Shown: positions 32,071 to 40,505 of the stretch, piece by piece
How positions within the stretch are numbered: the first letter of the stretch is position 1
Layout: each line of letters opens with the position of its first letter
Source: Planctomycetota bacterium
GTDB taxonomy: Bacteria; Planctomycetota; UBA8742; UBA2392
Length of the DNA stretch: 58,947 nucleotides
Assembly: GCA_020425695.1 (NCBI GenBank)
Contig: JAGQRE010000004.1
Span: forward strand, 17,469-76,415
Direction: 5' to 3'
Position numbers and translations under genes: made by a program
Notes under the pieces: model-generated
Told to the model about the DNA's origin: nothing
Database searches by the model: none
Seen by the model: only the letters and a program-made list of their open reading frames with translations

Positions 32071-32790
32071 TCAGGCCGAGACGGCCTCTTCGTTTTCAGG
32101 TGTTTCCGCAGCGCTTCCGGCTACCTTGACGACGGCTATCACGGTGCCACCGCCTTTGACCTTGTCGCCGACTTTTACTTTCCATTCGACTTCAAATGCG
32201 TTGTCGAAGTAAAGCTCGGTGCGGCTGCCAAACTTCAGCATGCCAAAGCGTTCGCCACGTTTTACGGGATCACCGACAGAGAGCGGACAAACAATGCGCC
32301 GGGCAATCAAACCCGTGATCTGGCGTATGTAGTACTTCGGCCCCCACTTGCTTTTGAAGCCGAGATTCTGCGCTTCGTTGAGCGTGCTGCACTCTGGGTC
32401 GCGGGCATCGCGATAGTCACCGTCCTGGTGCCGTGAGTACTCCAGTTCGCCATCCAGCGGCGCACGATTCACGTGGACGTCAAACACGCTCAGGAAGATG
32501 CCGATGCCCTGATGCTCGCCTTCCAGATACTCGTCCAGCACCTTGCCGCCGACATCGGTAACCGTCCCATCGGCGGGGCTGACTACCGTGAATTCATCAC
32601 CCGGCAGTGGACGCTCCGGGTCGCGGAAGAAGTTCAGGTTGAAGCCAGTCAGGAACAGCGGAACTGCCCCCAGCGACCACAGGGCCGGGTGAACAAACCA
32701 GGCCAAAGCCCAGACGCCGACCCAGATCACGCCGGGTATGGCGAAGCCGAACAGGAACAATTCGCGGAGACCGTATTTTGTAAAAGGCAT
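32071..32790 (-). CDS. psd: Phosphatidylserine decarboxylase proenzyme
   Basis: Decarboxylates phosphatidylserine to phosphatidylethanolamine at the inner membrane. The 239-residue protein has two N-terminal membrane helices (about 10-50) and NFFRDPERPLP. VSPADGTVTDVGGKV and the FLSVFDVHVNRAP block (His106) follow, then LIARRIVCPLSVGD and the self-cleavage site in KFGSRTELYF (Gly188-Ser189), where Ser becomes the pyruvoyl group. The size and the GSR cleavage motif fit the short PSD subfamily. It lies between lepB-like and two secreted-protein genes, with pssA three genes downstream, so both steps of phosphatidylethanolamine synthesis are in one run. Confidence 0.95.
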   Translation of the reverse strand: MPFTKYGLRELFLFGFAIPGVIWVGVWALAWFVHPALWSLGAVPLFLTGFNLNFFRDPERPLPGDEFTVVSPADGTVTDVGGKVLDEYLEGEHQGIGIFLSVFDVHVNRAPLDGELEYSRHQDGDYRDARDPECSTLNEAQNLGFKSKWGPKYYIRQITGLIARRIVCPLSVGDPVKRGERFGMLKFGSRTELYFDNAFEVEWKVKVGDKVKGGGTVIAVVKVAGSAAETPENEEAVSA

Positions 32791-32833
32791 GGCGGGAGGT
32801 TATCAGGATGCCGGCGGCAATCACAGATACGGG

Positions 32834-33466
32834 CTACCCAGGTTCGTTGCCTGATGGTTGCTTCATCTGGCGCTGTCCAAGCATGAAGGCGAGATTGAAG
32901 ATCACTTTCTTTTGGATCGTTTCGCCTCTGATAAATCCGAAATCTCGGCTGTCGGCGTAGCCCACGGCATCAGTGTCCGTGACGATCATGTACTCGCCCT
33001 CCGGTATCACGTCTCCGCTTTTTAGCGAGTTGCCGCCCATGCCGAAACCGACCGGAAGGGGCAAGCGATCCGCCACCTTCATTGTAGGGCCGACACGCGT
33101 CAGTGTTTCGCCGGGAAGCCCGGCGACGCGTCCAATCAACTGGCTGGGAACACCGTCGCGCGGGTTTGGGTGGTCATAGATCACGACGTCACCCAGCTTG
33201 GGCTCACGCCAGAGGTTCAGATTCAGAAGCACCAGCGTGTCGCCCGGTTGCACATCACTGATGGGCGACTGAATCTTGGTCGATGACGCATGATACTCGC
33301 CGGGCACGGTGTAAATGCCGTAACTCAGAAAGATGTAGCCCGCCAGTGTCAGCGTAACCAGCGCGAAGCCCACACGCACCCGGCGCAGCGTTTTGCGCAC
33401 TCCACGCGCCTTCGCCCGTTTTTTCTCTAGCGCCTGTGTCTCAGGGTTCTCGGGTTCTGCTTCCAT
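32834..33466 (-). CDS. lepB: S26 signal peptidase I-like protein with degenerate catalytic motifs
   Basis: A 210-residue protein with a basic cytoplasmic tail, one membrane helix (about 33-51) and an extracytoplasmic domain. VQPGDTLVLLN, PKLGDVVIYDHPNP, RVAGLPGE (113-120), IPEGEYMIVTD and DSRDFGFIRGE (from 172) fit signal peptidase boxes C-E. The usual nucleophile motif PS-x-SM-x-PT is not present; EYHASSTKIQ stands in its place. The general-base Lys before RVxGLPG is Gly (IGRVAGLPGE). It may therefore use another residue, or be inactive. It heads the run leading to psd, and is divergent from the kinase gene. Confidence 0.8.
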   Translation of the reverse strand: MEAEPENPETQALEKKRAKARGVRKTLRRVRVGFALVTLTLAGYIFLSYGIYTVPGEYHASSTKIQSPISDVQPGDTLVLLNLNLWREPKLGDVVIYDHPNPRDGVPSQLIGRVAGLPGETLTRVGPTMKVADRLPLPVGFGMGGNSLKSGDVIPEGEYMIVTDTDAVGYADSRDFGFIRGETIQKKVIFNLAFMLGQRQMKQPSGNEPG

Positions 33467-33569
33467 CCGGCTACTTTCAGTGACAGATCTGAGGCAAACT
33501 CATCGTGCAGGCAGGGCTTGCAGTTGGCTGCCGTGTCTGCAATATTACGTTGCATCACCCAGTACTTTG

Positions 33570-33599
33570 GGCCTTCGGGCCGTATCTGCCGTCCGGCAG
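33570..33599 (+). promoter_or_regulatory. Two tandem small hairpins in the kinase leader
   Basis: GGCC-TTCG-GGCC (33570-33581) and CTGCC-GTCC-GGCAG (33586-33599) lie 30-60 bases before the kinase start in the lepB/kinase spacer. They may affect mRNA stability or translation; no known riboswitch is recognised. Confidence 0.3.
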
Positions 33600-33628
33600 G
33601 ACCCGGTTGTACATACAAGGAGTGGGCC

Positions 33629-34612
33629 TTGAGCCTCTTCAAGAAATCAGAGCGCAACATCGACGCGCTGTCCACAATTCAGGATACAAACACTTTCAAG
33701 CTCGTGCGCAAGCTCGCCGAGGGTGGCATGGGCGCGGTTTACGAAGCCATCCAGCTCGGCAGTGACGGCTTTGAAAAACGCATGGCCATCAAGACCATCC
33801 TCGAAGACTTCTCTGCAAACGATGAATTCGTTGAGATGTTCATTGGTGAAGCCAAGCTCGTAGCTGACTTGATTCATCAGCACATCGTGCAGATCTATCA
33901 GTTGGGCAAGGCCGGTCGCCAGTACTACATGGCCATGGAGTACATCGCCGGCGTAAACCTGGAACAGTTCATCGACCGTCATCACCAATACAAAAAGCGC
34001 ATCCCGACCGAGCTGTGTGTCTACATCTGCAGCCGCGTCGCCCGCGCGCTCGAGTACGCGCACAAGAAGCGCAACGCGCAGGGCGAGTTGCTCGGCGTCG
34101 TCCACCGTGACGTCAGCCCCAAGAACATCATGATCGACACCGAGGGTGTGTGCAAACTCACCGACTTCGGTATCGCCAAGGCACGCAACTTGATGAAGGA
34201 CAAAGAGGGCGACGTGCTGATGGGCAAGGTGCAGTACATGAGCCCGGAGCAGGCCGCGTTTGAGCAGACCGACGGACGCAGCGATATCTTCAGTCTCGGT
34301 GTCGTGCTGTATGAGTTGCTGGCGGGGCGCAACATATTCGCCGATGATGACACGCTGGTCTGCATTGAAAACGTTCAGAAGAAGCCGATTCCGCCGATCA
34401 GCCACTACAACCCGAACGTCGATGACGACCTTCAGCGCGTACTCGACCGAATGCTTGAGCGTGACAAGAGCAAGCGTTATCAGGACGGCGGCGAAGCAGC
34501 CACGGACCTTGAGTTCTATATCTACAAGGGTGGCTACGGCCCGACGTTCAGCACACTTTCAGAGTACCTGCTGCACTTGTTTCCTGAGTTCAAACAGCAC
34601 GTCGCGAGTTAG
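33629..34612 (+). CDS. Hanks-type serine/threonine protein kinase
   Basis: A soluble 327-residue kinase. It has the Gly-rich loop LAEGGMGAVYEA (about 29-39), the ATP Lys in MAIKTI (Lys55), the catalytic loop VHRDVSPKN (His159, Arg160, Asp161), DFG (179-181), the P+1 region MSPEQAA and a final RYQDGGEAATDL motif. There is no membrane helix or extracellular sensor, so it acts in the cytoplasm on unknown targets. I chose the TTG at 33629 because it follows AAGGAG at ideal spacing; an ATG at 33518 would add 37 residues of non-kinase sequence. It ends at a GNRA-loop terminator and is not in an operon. Confidence 0.92.
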   Translation: MSLFKKSERNIDALSTIQDTNTFKLVRKLAEGGMGAVYEAIQLGSDGFEKRMAIKTILEDFSANDEFVEMFIGEAKLVADLIHQHIVQIYQLGKAGRQYYMAMEYIAGVNLEQFIDRHHQYKKRIPTELCVYICSRVARALEYAHKKRNAQGELLGVVHRDVSPKNIMIDTEGVCKLTDFGIAKARNLMKDKEGDVLMGKVQYMSPEQAAFEQTDGRSDIFSLGVVLYELLAGRNIFADDDTLVCIENVQKKPIPPISHYNPNVDDDLQRVLDRMLERDKSKRYQDGGEAATDLEFYIYKGGYGPTFSTLSEYLLHLFPEFKQHVAS

Positions 34613-34632
34613 AGCCACCACCTACGCTCACG

Positions 34633-34656
34633 CGCCCTCGACGCAAGTCGGGGGCG
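34633..34656. terminator. Terminator hairpin shared by the kinase and a convergent hydrolase gene
   Basis: CGCCCTCGAC pairs with GTCGGGGGCG (one G-U) around a GCAA tetraloop, between two convergent stops. The T tract is short on both sides. Confidence 0.65.
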
Positions 34657-35562
34657 TTAGTGTTTGCGAGTCCACTCAACTACCGTATCCAGCACGTCGT
34701 CATCGACTCTGAAGGCCTTCTGGCGCGCGTCATTCAGGTCGTGGCCCATGTGGTCAATAAGCACGAAGTCCGCAAGTTCACGAGTTTCACACCATGCTTG
34801 CCACCGCTCAATGTTGTCAGGCCAAAGCCTGGCATCACGACCGCCCTGCACTACCAGCATGGGCTTGCCTGACTTTGTGGGGTCTCTCTGTAAGGCGTTC
34901 GCCCAGTGCCCGGCCAGCCACTCGTAGGACTCCCAGCCCTGAAAGCCTGCATCTCGGTATTCATCTGCGAATTCTTTGAACTGCTCGGGCAAAAGCTTTG
35001 CGCCCTCTTTGAAGAACTGTTCGATGCGCTGATAAAACTCCAATGCACGTTCGCCTCTCGCCTTCACGGCGCCCCTGCCTTCGCTGGTCAGGCGACGTGC
35101 ACGTTCGCGCTGGAGTTGAAAGACATTGCCGAATGGCGCGGCAAGGCTGACGATCCCGCGTACGTTCTCTGTCTCGCCCAGTTTCGCGACCATCATCGCG
35201 CCTTCACTGTGCCCGATGAGAAACAGAGGCAAGTTTGCAGTATGCTCATTCTCACGCAGCACTGTCAGCGCTGCACGCAGATCATCCAGACGCTGCGGAA
35301 TCGTGTAGTCCTGCGGCTCATCGGCGGATTTGTCGCTGCCGCGTTTGTCAAAACGCAGACTTGCCAGCTTCCCACGGCGCGCCAGTTCACGCGCGACCCG
35401 TCGGTATAGCGTGCTCTTGAACCCAACCGCCGGCATATTGCCGTCACGGTCATGAACACCGCTGCCCTGTACGATCAACGCAGCGACTGCGGGTTCATCG
35501 GGCAACGTTAGCGTAGCGCCCAGCGTCGGAGATGTCGGAATTGTGGTTTCGATGAATTTCAT
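34657..35562 (-). CDS. Alpha/beta hydrolase (BAAT/dienelactone hydrolase-like)
   Basis: A 301-residue alpha/beta-hydrolase. LIVQGSGVHDRDGN forms the oxyanion-side loop, SLRFDKRGSDKS is typical of the family, and the nucleophile elbow is GHSEGAMM (Ser about 118). LVVQGGRDARLWP supplies the acid and DHMGHDLND the His. There is no signal peptide. The pattern matches proteins annotated as alpha/beta hydrolases acting on small esters or peptidic substrates; the substrate is unknown. The gene stands alone, convergent with the kinase and divergent from yidC. Confidence 0.88.
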   Translation of the reverse strand: MKFIETTIPTSPTLGATLTLPDEPAVAALIVQGSGVHDRDGNMPAVGFKSTLYRRVARELARRGKLASLRFDKRGSDKSADEPQDYTIPQRLDDLRAALTVLRENEHTANLPLFLIGHSEGAMMVAKLGETENVRGIVSLAAPFGNVFQLQRERARRLTSEGRGAVKARGERALEFYQRIEQFFKEGAKLLPEQFKEFADEYRDAGFQGWESYEWLAGHWANALQRDPTKSGKPMLVVQGGRDARLWPDNIERWQAWCETRELADFVLIDHMGHDLNDARQKAFRVDDDVLDTVVEWTRKH

Positions 35563-35767
35563 GCGAGCCTATGTAAATCCTGCCTACCAAATGCCCAATA
35601 ACCAGTTACCAATTCCCGGCCAGCTTGCAGCCCACCGCACACAGGGCACCGTCTATTGGTAATTCCGTGTTGGTCGCTCACCCCGCATTGACGGGTCCCC
35701 ACTGCGGGTCTATACGGGTTGCCCGTCGGGGCTTGATTTACAGGCATTTTGAGGAGTTGGAGAGACG
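35563..35767. other. Intergenic spacer upstream of yidC
   Basis: A 205-base spacer between divergent genes. It holds a short cluster of ACCA-type repeats around 35585-35615 and an inverted pair TTACCAAT (35606-35613) and ATTGGTAA (35655-35662). No convincing promoter or RNA gene is seen. A GGAG sequence precedes the yidC ATG. Confidence 0.4.
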
Positions 35768-37816
35768 ATGCACCGCAAAGACATGATCCAGATGGTCGTC
35801 GTCATCGCCGTTCTGGTCGTGGCCTTTTTCCTCGCCCAGAAATACCTGTTCCCGGCCAGCCCGCCACCCGTCATTGACGGCAATGGTTCAGGTAACAAGC
35901 TGGCATCAAACGAGCCTCCAGCTAACAAACCAGCTCCACCAACGATCGAAGACAATACGCCTTCGACTGAAGTGAAACCCGAACCAACGTCCAAGGACAT
36001 CCAGCGCGGATTCAAAGTCATTGCGCCTGCTGACGCCAACATCCACAAGCTCGCAAATGAGCGCTTGACGGCTGAGTTCAGCGACCGTGGCGCCGTGCTT
36101 CATCGCCTGACGTTCATCGATGCCGACGGGAAACCGGTTTACCTGCACACGCCGGACAACCCCGTCGATGCACCCGAAAAGCCGCTTGAGCTGCTGCACC
36201 CACTTGAAGAAGTGCCGGACCTGCTGCCGATGGCCCTCGTACTCGACAAGAACGACGAGTGGCGGAACACCTCGCGCTGGGAAGTCGTCGAAGACGCCCC
36301 ACAACCTGAAAAAGGCAAGTCGATCACCTTCCGTTTTCCTCCAAGTCGCGGCTTTGAGTACTCACAGGAATCAGACGGCACGGTAATCTACAAAACGATC
36401 ACGCTGCTGCCGGACACCTACCGCTTCGACATCAAGATCCGCATTGAAAACAAGGGCAGCAAAGGCGCGGAAAAGGTCGTAGGCATGTGGGGCCCCGTCG
36501 GCATGACTAACGACGCCGCCCGCAACTCAGCCGAACATTCGCGCATCGCCCTCTATGCCAGCACCGACAGCAAGCGTTACATCCAGTTCGAAGATTCTCC
36601 CACCATCCGCGCCCTCGCCAGCGATGTAGAAGACCTCAACGCTGACTTGGAAGAAGAAGGCGAAGAGGTCCATGACTGGGTGAGCGCACGCAAGCTGGAT
36701 GACGTCACCGACGAAGATCGTTTTCTGGTCGTACACGGTACCCGCACACAGTGGTTCATCGCGTTCATCGCGGCCGATCCCGACAACCGTGACCAGCGTT
36801 GGTCCGGGCAAGTGCTGCCTATCAAGGGCAACGATCAGAACGCAGCAACGTCGCTGATTGCACCGAAGCTTACGATCCCGGCAGGCGAGCAAGCCGAAGT
36901 GCAGATGCGCTTCTACGCCGGCCCTCGCGACAAAGAACGCCTGAGCGACGCGTGGCTGGCCAATCCTCCGGCCGACGAAGCCATCAAACTCCAGTGGACC
37001 GAGCTGGCGACATCCGGTTTTTGGGATGTGATCGCGACGCCACTGATCTGGATTCTGCGCGTACTTACCGGGCTCGTGGGACCGGGGCTGGCGATCATTC
37101 TGCTGACCCTGATTGTGCGGTTCGGGCTCAGCCCGCTGTCCTACCGTGGGCAGAAGTCCATGGCGACCTACACGCAGAAGATGAAGGTCGTGAAGCCGAA
37201 ACTGGACGCGATCAAAGAGAAGTACGAGGGCAAGAAAGGCCAGGACGCGCAGCTGAAGATGCTCACCGAAACGCGCGCGGCCATGAAGGAACACAACGTC
37301 GGGATGCTGCCTCTTGGCGGTTGCCTGCCCATGCTGATTCAGTTACCGATCTTCATTGGCTTGTATCGCGCTTTCGGCAACGCGTTCTTCCTGCGGCAGG
37401 CGGACTTCTTGTGGATCCATGATCTCAGTCTGCCAGACGCCACGATCCCGATTTCTACGTACCTGGGTGACTCGTGGCTTGGCTTTCTGGCGCACAGCGG
37501 CTGGCTGACCTTCAACCTGCTGCCGATGATGTGGATTCTGCTCTCGATTGTTCAATTCAAACTGCAGCCGAAACCGGATGATCCGCAGCAGGCCTCAATG
37601 CAAAAGCAGATGGCGTTCCTGTTCCCGCTTATGGGCCTGATGTTCTATGGCTATGCGTCGGGTTTCGCCTTCTACTTCATCATCTCAAGCATCTACTCGA
37701 TCTCTGAATCGAAGATGGTGAAGCGCGCATTGATCAAACAAGGCGTCATGCCGGACCCGAAAAAGAAACCCAAAGTCGCCGACGACGACAAACCTGAGTA
37801 TCACGGCGCAAGCTGA
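35768..37816 (+). CDS. yidC: Membrane protein insertase YidC
   Basis: Inserts membrane proteins alone or with SecYEG. The 682-residue protein has the Gram-negative layout: an N-terminal membrane helix (about 6-25), a large periplasmic P1 beta-sandwich (about 75-400), then the Oxa1 core. That core shows LIVRFGLSPLSYRGQKSM (with the groove Arg), a cytoplasmic charged hairpin (KPKLDAIKEKYEGKKGQD), GGCLPMLIQLPIFIGLYRAF and MAFLFPLMGLMFYGYASGFA. A P1 domain implies an outer-membrane-type cell envelope. mnmE follows after 21 bases, a common neighbour of yidC in bacteria. Confidence 0.97.
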   Translation: MHRKDMIQMVVVIAVLVVAFFLAQKYLFPASPPPVIDGNGSGNKLASNEPPANKPAPPTIEDNTPSTEVKPEPTSKDIQRGFKVIAPADANIHKLANERLTAEFSDRGAVLHRLTFIDADGKPVYLHTPDNPVDAPEKPLELLHPLEEVPDLLPMALVLDKNDEWRNTSRWEVVEDAPQPEKGKSITFRFPPSRGFEYSQESDGTVIYKTITLLPDTYRFDIKIRIENKGSKGAEKVVGMWGPVGMTNDAARNSAEHSRIALYASTDSKRYIQFEDSPTIRALASDVEDLNADLEEEGEEVHDWVSARKLDDVTDEDRFLVVHGTRTQWFIAFIAADPDNRDQRWSGQVLPIKGNDQNAATSLIAPKLTIPAGEQAEVQMRFYAGPRDKERLSDAWLANPPADEAIKLQWTELATSGFWDVIATPLIWILRVLTGLVGPGLAIILLTLIVRFGLSPLSYRGQKSMATYTQKMKVVKPKLDAIKEKYEGKKGQDAQLKMLTETRAAMKEHNVGMLPLGGCLPMLIQLPIFIGLYRAFGNAFFLRQADFLWIHDLSLPDATIPISTYLGDSWLGFLAHSGWLTFNLLPMMWILLSIVQFKLQPKPDDPQQASMQKQMAFLFPLMGLMFYGYASGFAFYFIISSIYSISESKMVKRALIKQGVMPDPKKKPKVADDDKPEYHGAS

Positions 37817-37837
37817 TCCAGCAACCACGGTGCGCAC

Positions 37838-39145
37838 GTGAGCGACACCATTTTCGCACTTGCCACCCCCACCGCGCGGTCACACCAAGCGCTGTTGCGT
37901 GTTTCCGGCGAGACTGTTCCAGCCATCGTACGTCAGTTGTGTGACGCACCGATGCGACGCGCTTCAATGGGCTTCTCGCTGAAACTGCCGGTCGGTGAAC
38001 TGCCTGCCTTCGCATGGGTCCTGCCGGGGCCCCACACCTTGACTGGCGAAGACGTCATCGAACTGCGTGTACCGGGCAACCCGACGATCATCCGCCAACT
38101 CGAAGAACGCTTGCGCGAGTTAGGTTGCCGCGATGCAGAACCCGGCGAATTCACTCGTCGCGCCCTCGAATGCGGCAAGCTGGACCTGCACAAGGCCGAA
38201 GGCGTACTGCAACTGATCAATGCAACCACGGATACGGCGCGGCGCCAGGCACTGTCAGACTTGAGCGGCGAAACAGCGACCGTGCTTGCCGCATTGACGG
38301 AGCGCTTGCGAACACTGAGTGCGCGCTTTGAGATGTCGTTCGATTTCAGCGAGGAAGAGCACGCCTTAGCCGATGAAGCGGCCCTGAAGAACGACCTTAA
38401 GACATTCGTGCATGATCTTGAAACAGTCGTCGGCACCCACGACGCGGCACCAAGGCGCGATCGTGCGCAGATTGCCCTGTTCGGCCCACCCAACGCGGGA
38501 AAAAGCACACTGTTTAACGCGCTACTCGGCAAGGCAAGGGCGCTGGTAAGTGACCTGCCGGGTACCACGCGCGACCCGGTCGAGGCTGATCTTCAAGTAG
38601 GTGACCACTCTGCGCGGCTGATCGACTTGAGCGGAGTCGGCGCCTCGGACTCAGACCGGGGTCGATATACGGAACACGCCCGCGAGCGCGCACTGCAGGC
38701 CGACGTGCTGTTACTGCTGGACGCGCCGGGTCAGAGTGAACTTTCCCCCGAGTTTGACGTGCTGCAACGTCGAGACGGGTCAGTCCGCTCACGAGCCCTC
38801 TGGGTGTTTGCGAAATCTGATCTGGGACCCGCCGATCCAATGAACCCTGCGGGGCTCGAGAGCCTCAGCGTGTCTGGTCTTAGTGGAGGCGGGCTGGATG
38901 ATCTTCGTACTCGCCTTGCGCAACGTCTGGATCAGTCAGCCACTGGAGGCGCCACGAGTTTGCTTCGTATCCGGTCGCGCGAAGCATGCAAGCTTTTGTC
39001 GCAAGCCTTGGCGGACACACCTCCGCCGGAAGTTGTCGCGTCCGACGTCAGACGGGCCCTTAAGCTGATGGACGAAGCACTGCTGGTGAACGCACCGGGT
39101 GAAGTACTCGATCTGATCTTCAGCCGCTTCTGCATCGGCAAGTAG
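37838..39145 (+). CDS. mnmE: tRNA modification GTPase MnmE (divergent)
   Basis: With MnmG it makes the 5-carboxymethylaminomethyl group on wobble uridine of tRNAs. The 435-residue protein has the N-terminal tetrahydrofolate domain (PGPHTLTGEDVIEL; PGEFTRRALECGKLDLHKAEGV) and a helical domain with an embedded G domain. P-loop GPPNAGKS (216-223) and switch I GTTRD (242-246) are canonical, but G3 is DLSG (263-266) instead of DTAG and G4 is AKSD (325-328) instead of NKxD. The essential C-terminal FCIGK is intact. It starts with GTG. Function is likely kept, with altered nucleotide handling. Confidence 0.93.
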   Translation: MSDTIFALATPTARSHQALLRVSGETVPAIVRQLCDAPMRRASMGFSLKLPVGELPAFAWVLPGPHTLTGEDVIELRVPGNPTIIRQLEERLRELGCRDAEPGEFTRRALECGKLDLHKAEGVLQLINATTDTARRQALSDLSGETATVLAALTERLRTLSARFEMSFDFSEEEHALADEAALKNDLKTFVHDLETVVGTHDAAPRRDRAQIALFGPPNAGKSTLFNALLGKARALVSDLPGTTRDPVEADLQVGDHSARLIDLSGVGASDSDRGRYTEHARERALQADVLLLLDAPGQSELSPEFDVLQRRDGSVRSRALWVFAKSDLGPADPMNPAGLESLSVSGLSGGGLDDLRTRLAQRLDQSATGGATSLLRIRSREACKLLSQALADTPPPEVVASDVRRALKLMDEALLVNAPGEVLDLIFSRFCIGK

Positions 39146-39706
39146 CTAGCGCTGGGCGCTTTCCAGCCAGTCGGCTAGTTGCTCGCCCAGCTTGTTCATG
39201 TCCTGCTCAAAGGCCGTTTCACCACCTCCGCCTGAGCTTACGTGGAACTTCAACTCGGCGACAAGCTCTCCGTCATCGGCATCGAAGATAGCACCCACGG
39301 CTTCCACCTGGCTCCAGCCGTCCTGATCGAACATCATCGGATCAGCAGCCACGACATCCGGGTCGGCAATCTCCAGCTTCGAGATCGTTAACTGGAAGTA
39401 ATAGCCGCTCACTGGCTTTGCTTCGGCCGCCCTGGTGTCCACGTCCAGAAACAGCTCATGCTTCATGCCCTCCACGATCTCATTCGCGGCTAGACTCGGC
39501 CAGCTCAACCGCCAGGCAGCGACCTCTTCTTCCGTTGTAAATCCACTGATCGTGTCGGGTAGAATCACGGGTAGTATGGCCAGTTCATTGATCTCGTTGA
39601 CTCTGGCGTAGGCTTCCCCGGTTCTGGCTTCCGTCGTCTCGGACTCGGACACGCGGCAGCCACTCAGTGCCAGCGCAAGCAGCAACAACAGTCCAGCGTT
39701 TCGCAT
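39146..39706 (-). CDS. Lipoprotein of unknown function
   Basis: A 186-residue lipoprotein: MRNAGLLLLLALALSGC gives a textbook signal with lipobox LSGC (Cys17). The mature part has ELAILPVILPD, a helix-rich region and an ELVAELKFHVSSGGGGETAF strand. The pattern suggests a small outer-membrane-facing lipoprotein of the kind that probes for membrane- or LPS-assembly components, but I recognise no family. Its stop directly abuts the mnmE stop (TAG next to CTA). It starts two bases after the thioesterase stop, so it is cotranscribed with it. Confidence 0.82.
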   Translation of the reverse strand: MRNAGLLLLLALALSGCRVSESETTEARTGEAYARVNEINELAILPVILPDTISGFTTEEEVAAWRLSWPSLAANEIVEGMKHELFLDVDTRAAEAKPVSGYYFQLTISKLEIADPDVVAADPMMFDQDGWSQVEAVGAIFDADDGELVAELKFHVSSGGGGETAFEQDMNKLGEQLADWLESAQR

Positions 39707-39708
39707 GA

Positions 39709-40128
39709 TCAGGCTTTCTCGACGGGTTCGCAGGCAAGGGTCGCACGCTCAAAGGCGTCTTCGGGTGCGCGCACCGGGCGCATTCCGTCGGCACGGCTTA
39801 GAAACGCCAATACCGTATGCCCGCTGGTCAGCAACTTGTCTTCTCTAAGCACCGCGTACTCGAAGTGCAATCGGGTCTTGGTGACGTTGCGCAGCCAGGT
39901 TCGCACAGTCAGCAGGTCATCGTACTTCGCGCTGCCGACATGCTTCATGGATGACTCAAGTACAGCCAGCACGTAGCCGCGCTCTTCGAGTTCGGCGTAG
40001 CTGATGCCGGAGTTGCGCATCATCTCGGTGCGACCGATTTCGAAGTAGACGAGATAGTTGCTGTGATACACCACGCCCATCTGGTCGGTTTCGGCGTAGC
40101 GCACGCGCACGTTGATGTCATAGGGCAT
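39709..40128 (-). CDS. YbgC/4-hydroxybenzoyl-CoA thioesterase-like acyl-CoA thioesterase
   Basis: A hot-dog-fold thioesterase of 139 residues. The active-site region is YAETDQMGVVYHSNYLVYFE, with catalytic Asp15 and His22 as in YbgC. A central helix, GRTEMMRNSGISYAELEERG, follows. YbgC hydrolyses acyl-CoAs and in proteobacteria sits by tolQ, but here no Tol gene is adjacent; the ExbBD genes are about 29 kb away. It is linked on one side to the lipoprotein gene and on the other to a glutaredoxin-like gene after 14 bases. Confidence 0.92.
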   Translation of the reverse strand: MPYDINVRVRYAETDQMGVVYHSNYLVYFEIGRTEMMRNSGISYAELEERGYVLAVLESSMKHVGSAKYDDLLTVRTWLRNVTKTRLHFEYAVLREDKLLTSGHTVLAFLSRADGMRPVRAPEDAFERATLACEPVEKA

Positions 40129-40142
40129 GGGCTGGTTTTAGA

Positions 40143-40454
40143 TCACTTCAGCGCGCTGGCCAGTTCATTTACGAACAGCTCCGGGTTCAAACGTCCCGGT
40201 TGCTCAAGATGATAGCCTCGCACCCAGTGTTGTCCGTTGACCAAGACATACGGCACGCCACGCTTGCCGGTTTCACGCTCAAGACGCTCGGCCGCCCCTG
40301 CAACGCTGCTGATGTTGACGGTTTCGTAGGCGATTCCGTGAGTATCCAACAAGCGCTTCAACCGTGTGCAATCGAAGCAGAACGTCGACACATACACTTC
40401 CAGTTTCACCCCGGCCGTGATTGCCTGGAGCTCGTTGAGTCCGTCGTTGGTCAT
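40143..40454 (-). CDS. Glutaredoxin-family protein
   Basis: A 103-residue thioredoxin-fold protein. The dithiol site is CFDC (Cys26, Cys29) after VYVSTF, the cis-Pro loop is GVPYVLVNG and the fold ends with a C-terminal helix. It is close to the NrdH/glutaredoxin group, but the redox motif differs from CPYC/CVQC, so its partner is uncertain. There is no signal peptide, so it is cytoplasmic. It heads a three-gene minus-strand unit with the thioesterase and the lipoprotein, divergent from nnrE over 51 bases. Confidence 0.9.
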   Translation of the reverse strand: MTNDGLNELQAITAGVKLEVYVSTFCFDCTRLKRLLDTHGIAYETVNISSVAGAAERLERETGKRGVPYVLVNGQHWVRGYHLEQPGRLNPELFVNELASALK

Positions 40455-40505
40455 GAGATTCTCGTGGTGCTTGTCGTCTTTGTCGCTGCTTACTAGCGTA
40501 CCTTC

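Noticed and set aside
33647-34405. 252-codon frame on the minus strand
   Set aside because: Antisense shadow of the Ser/Thr kinase.
35563-35767. Possible tRNA or small RNA in the yidC leader
   Set aside because: No cloverleaf, no TTCGA-type T loop and no terminator; only short repeats are visible.
36527-37294. 255-codon frame on the minus strand
   Set aside because: Antisense to yidC. It is His/Arg-rich with no recognisable domain.
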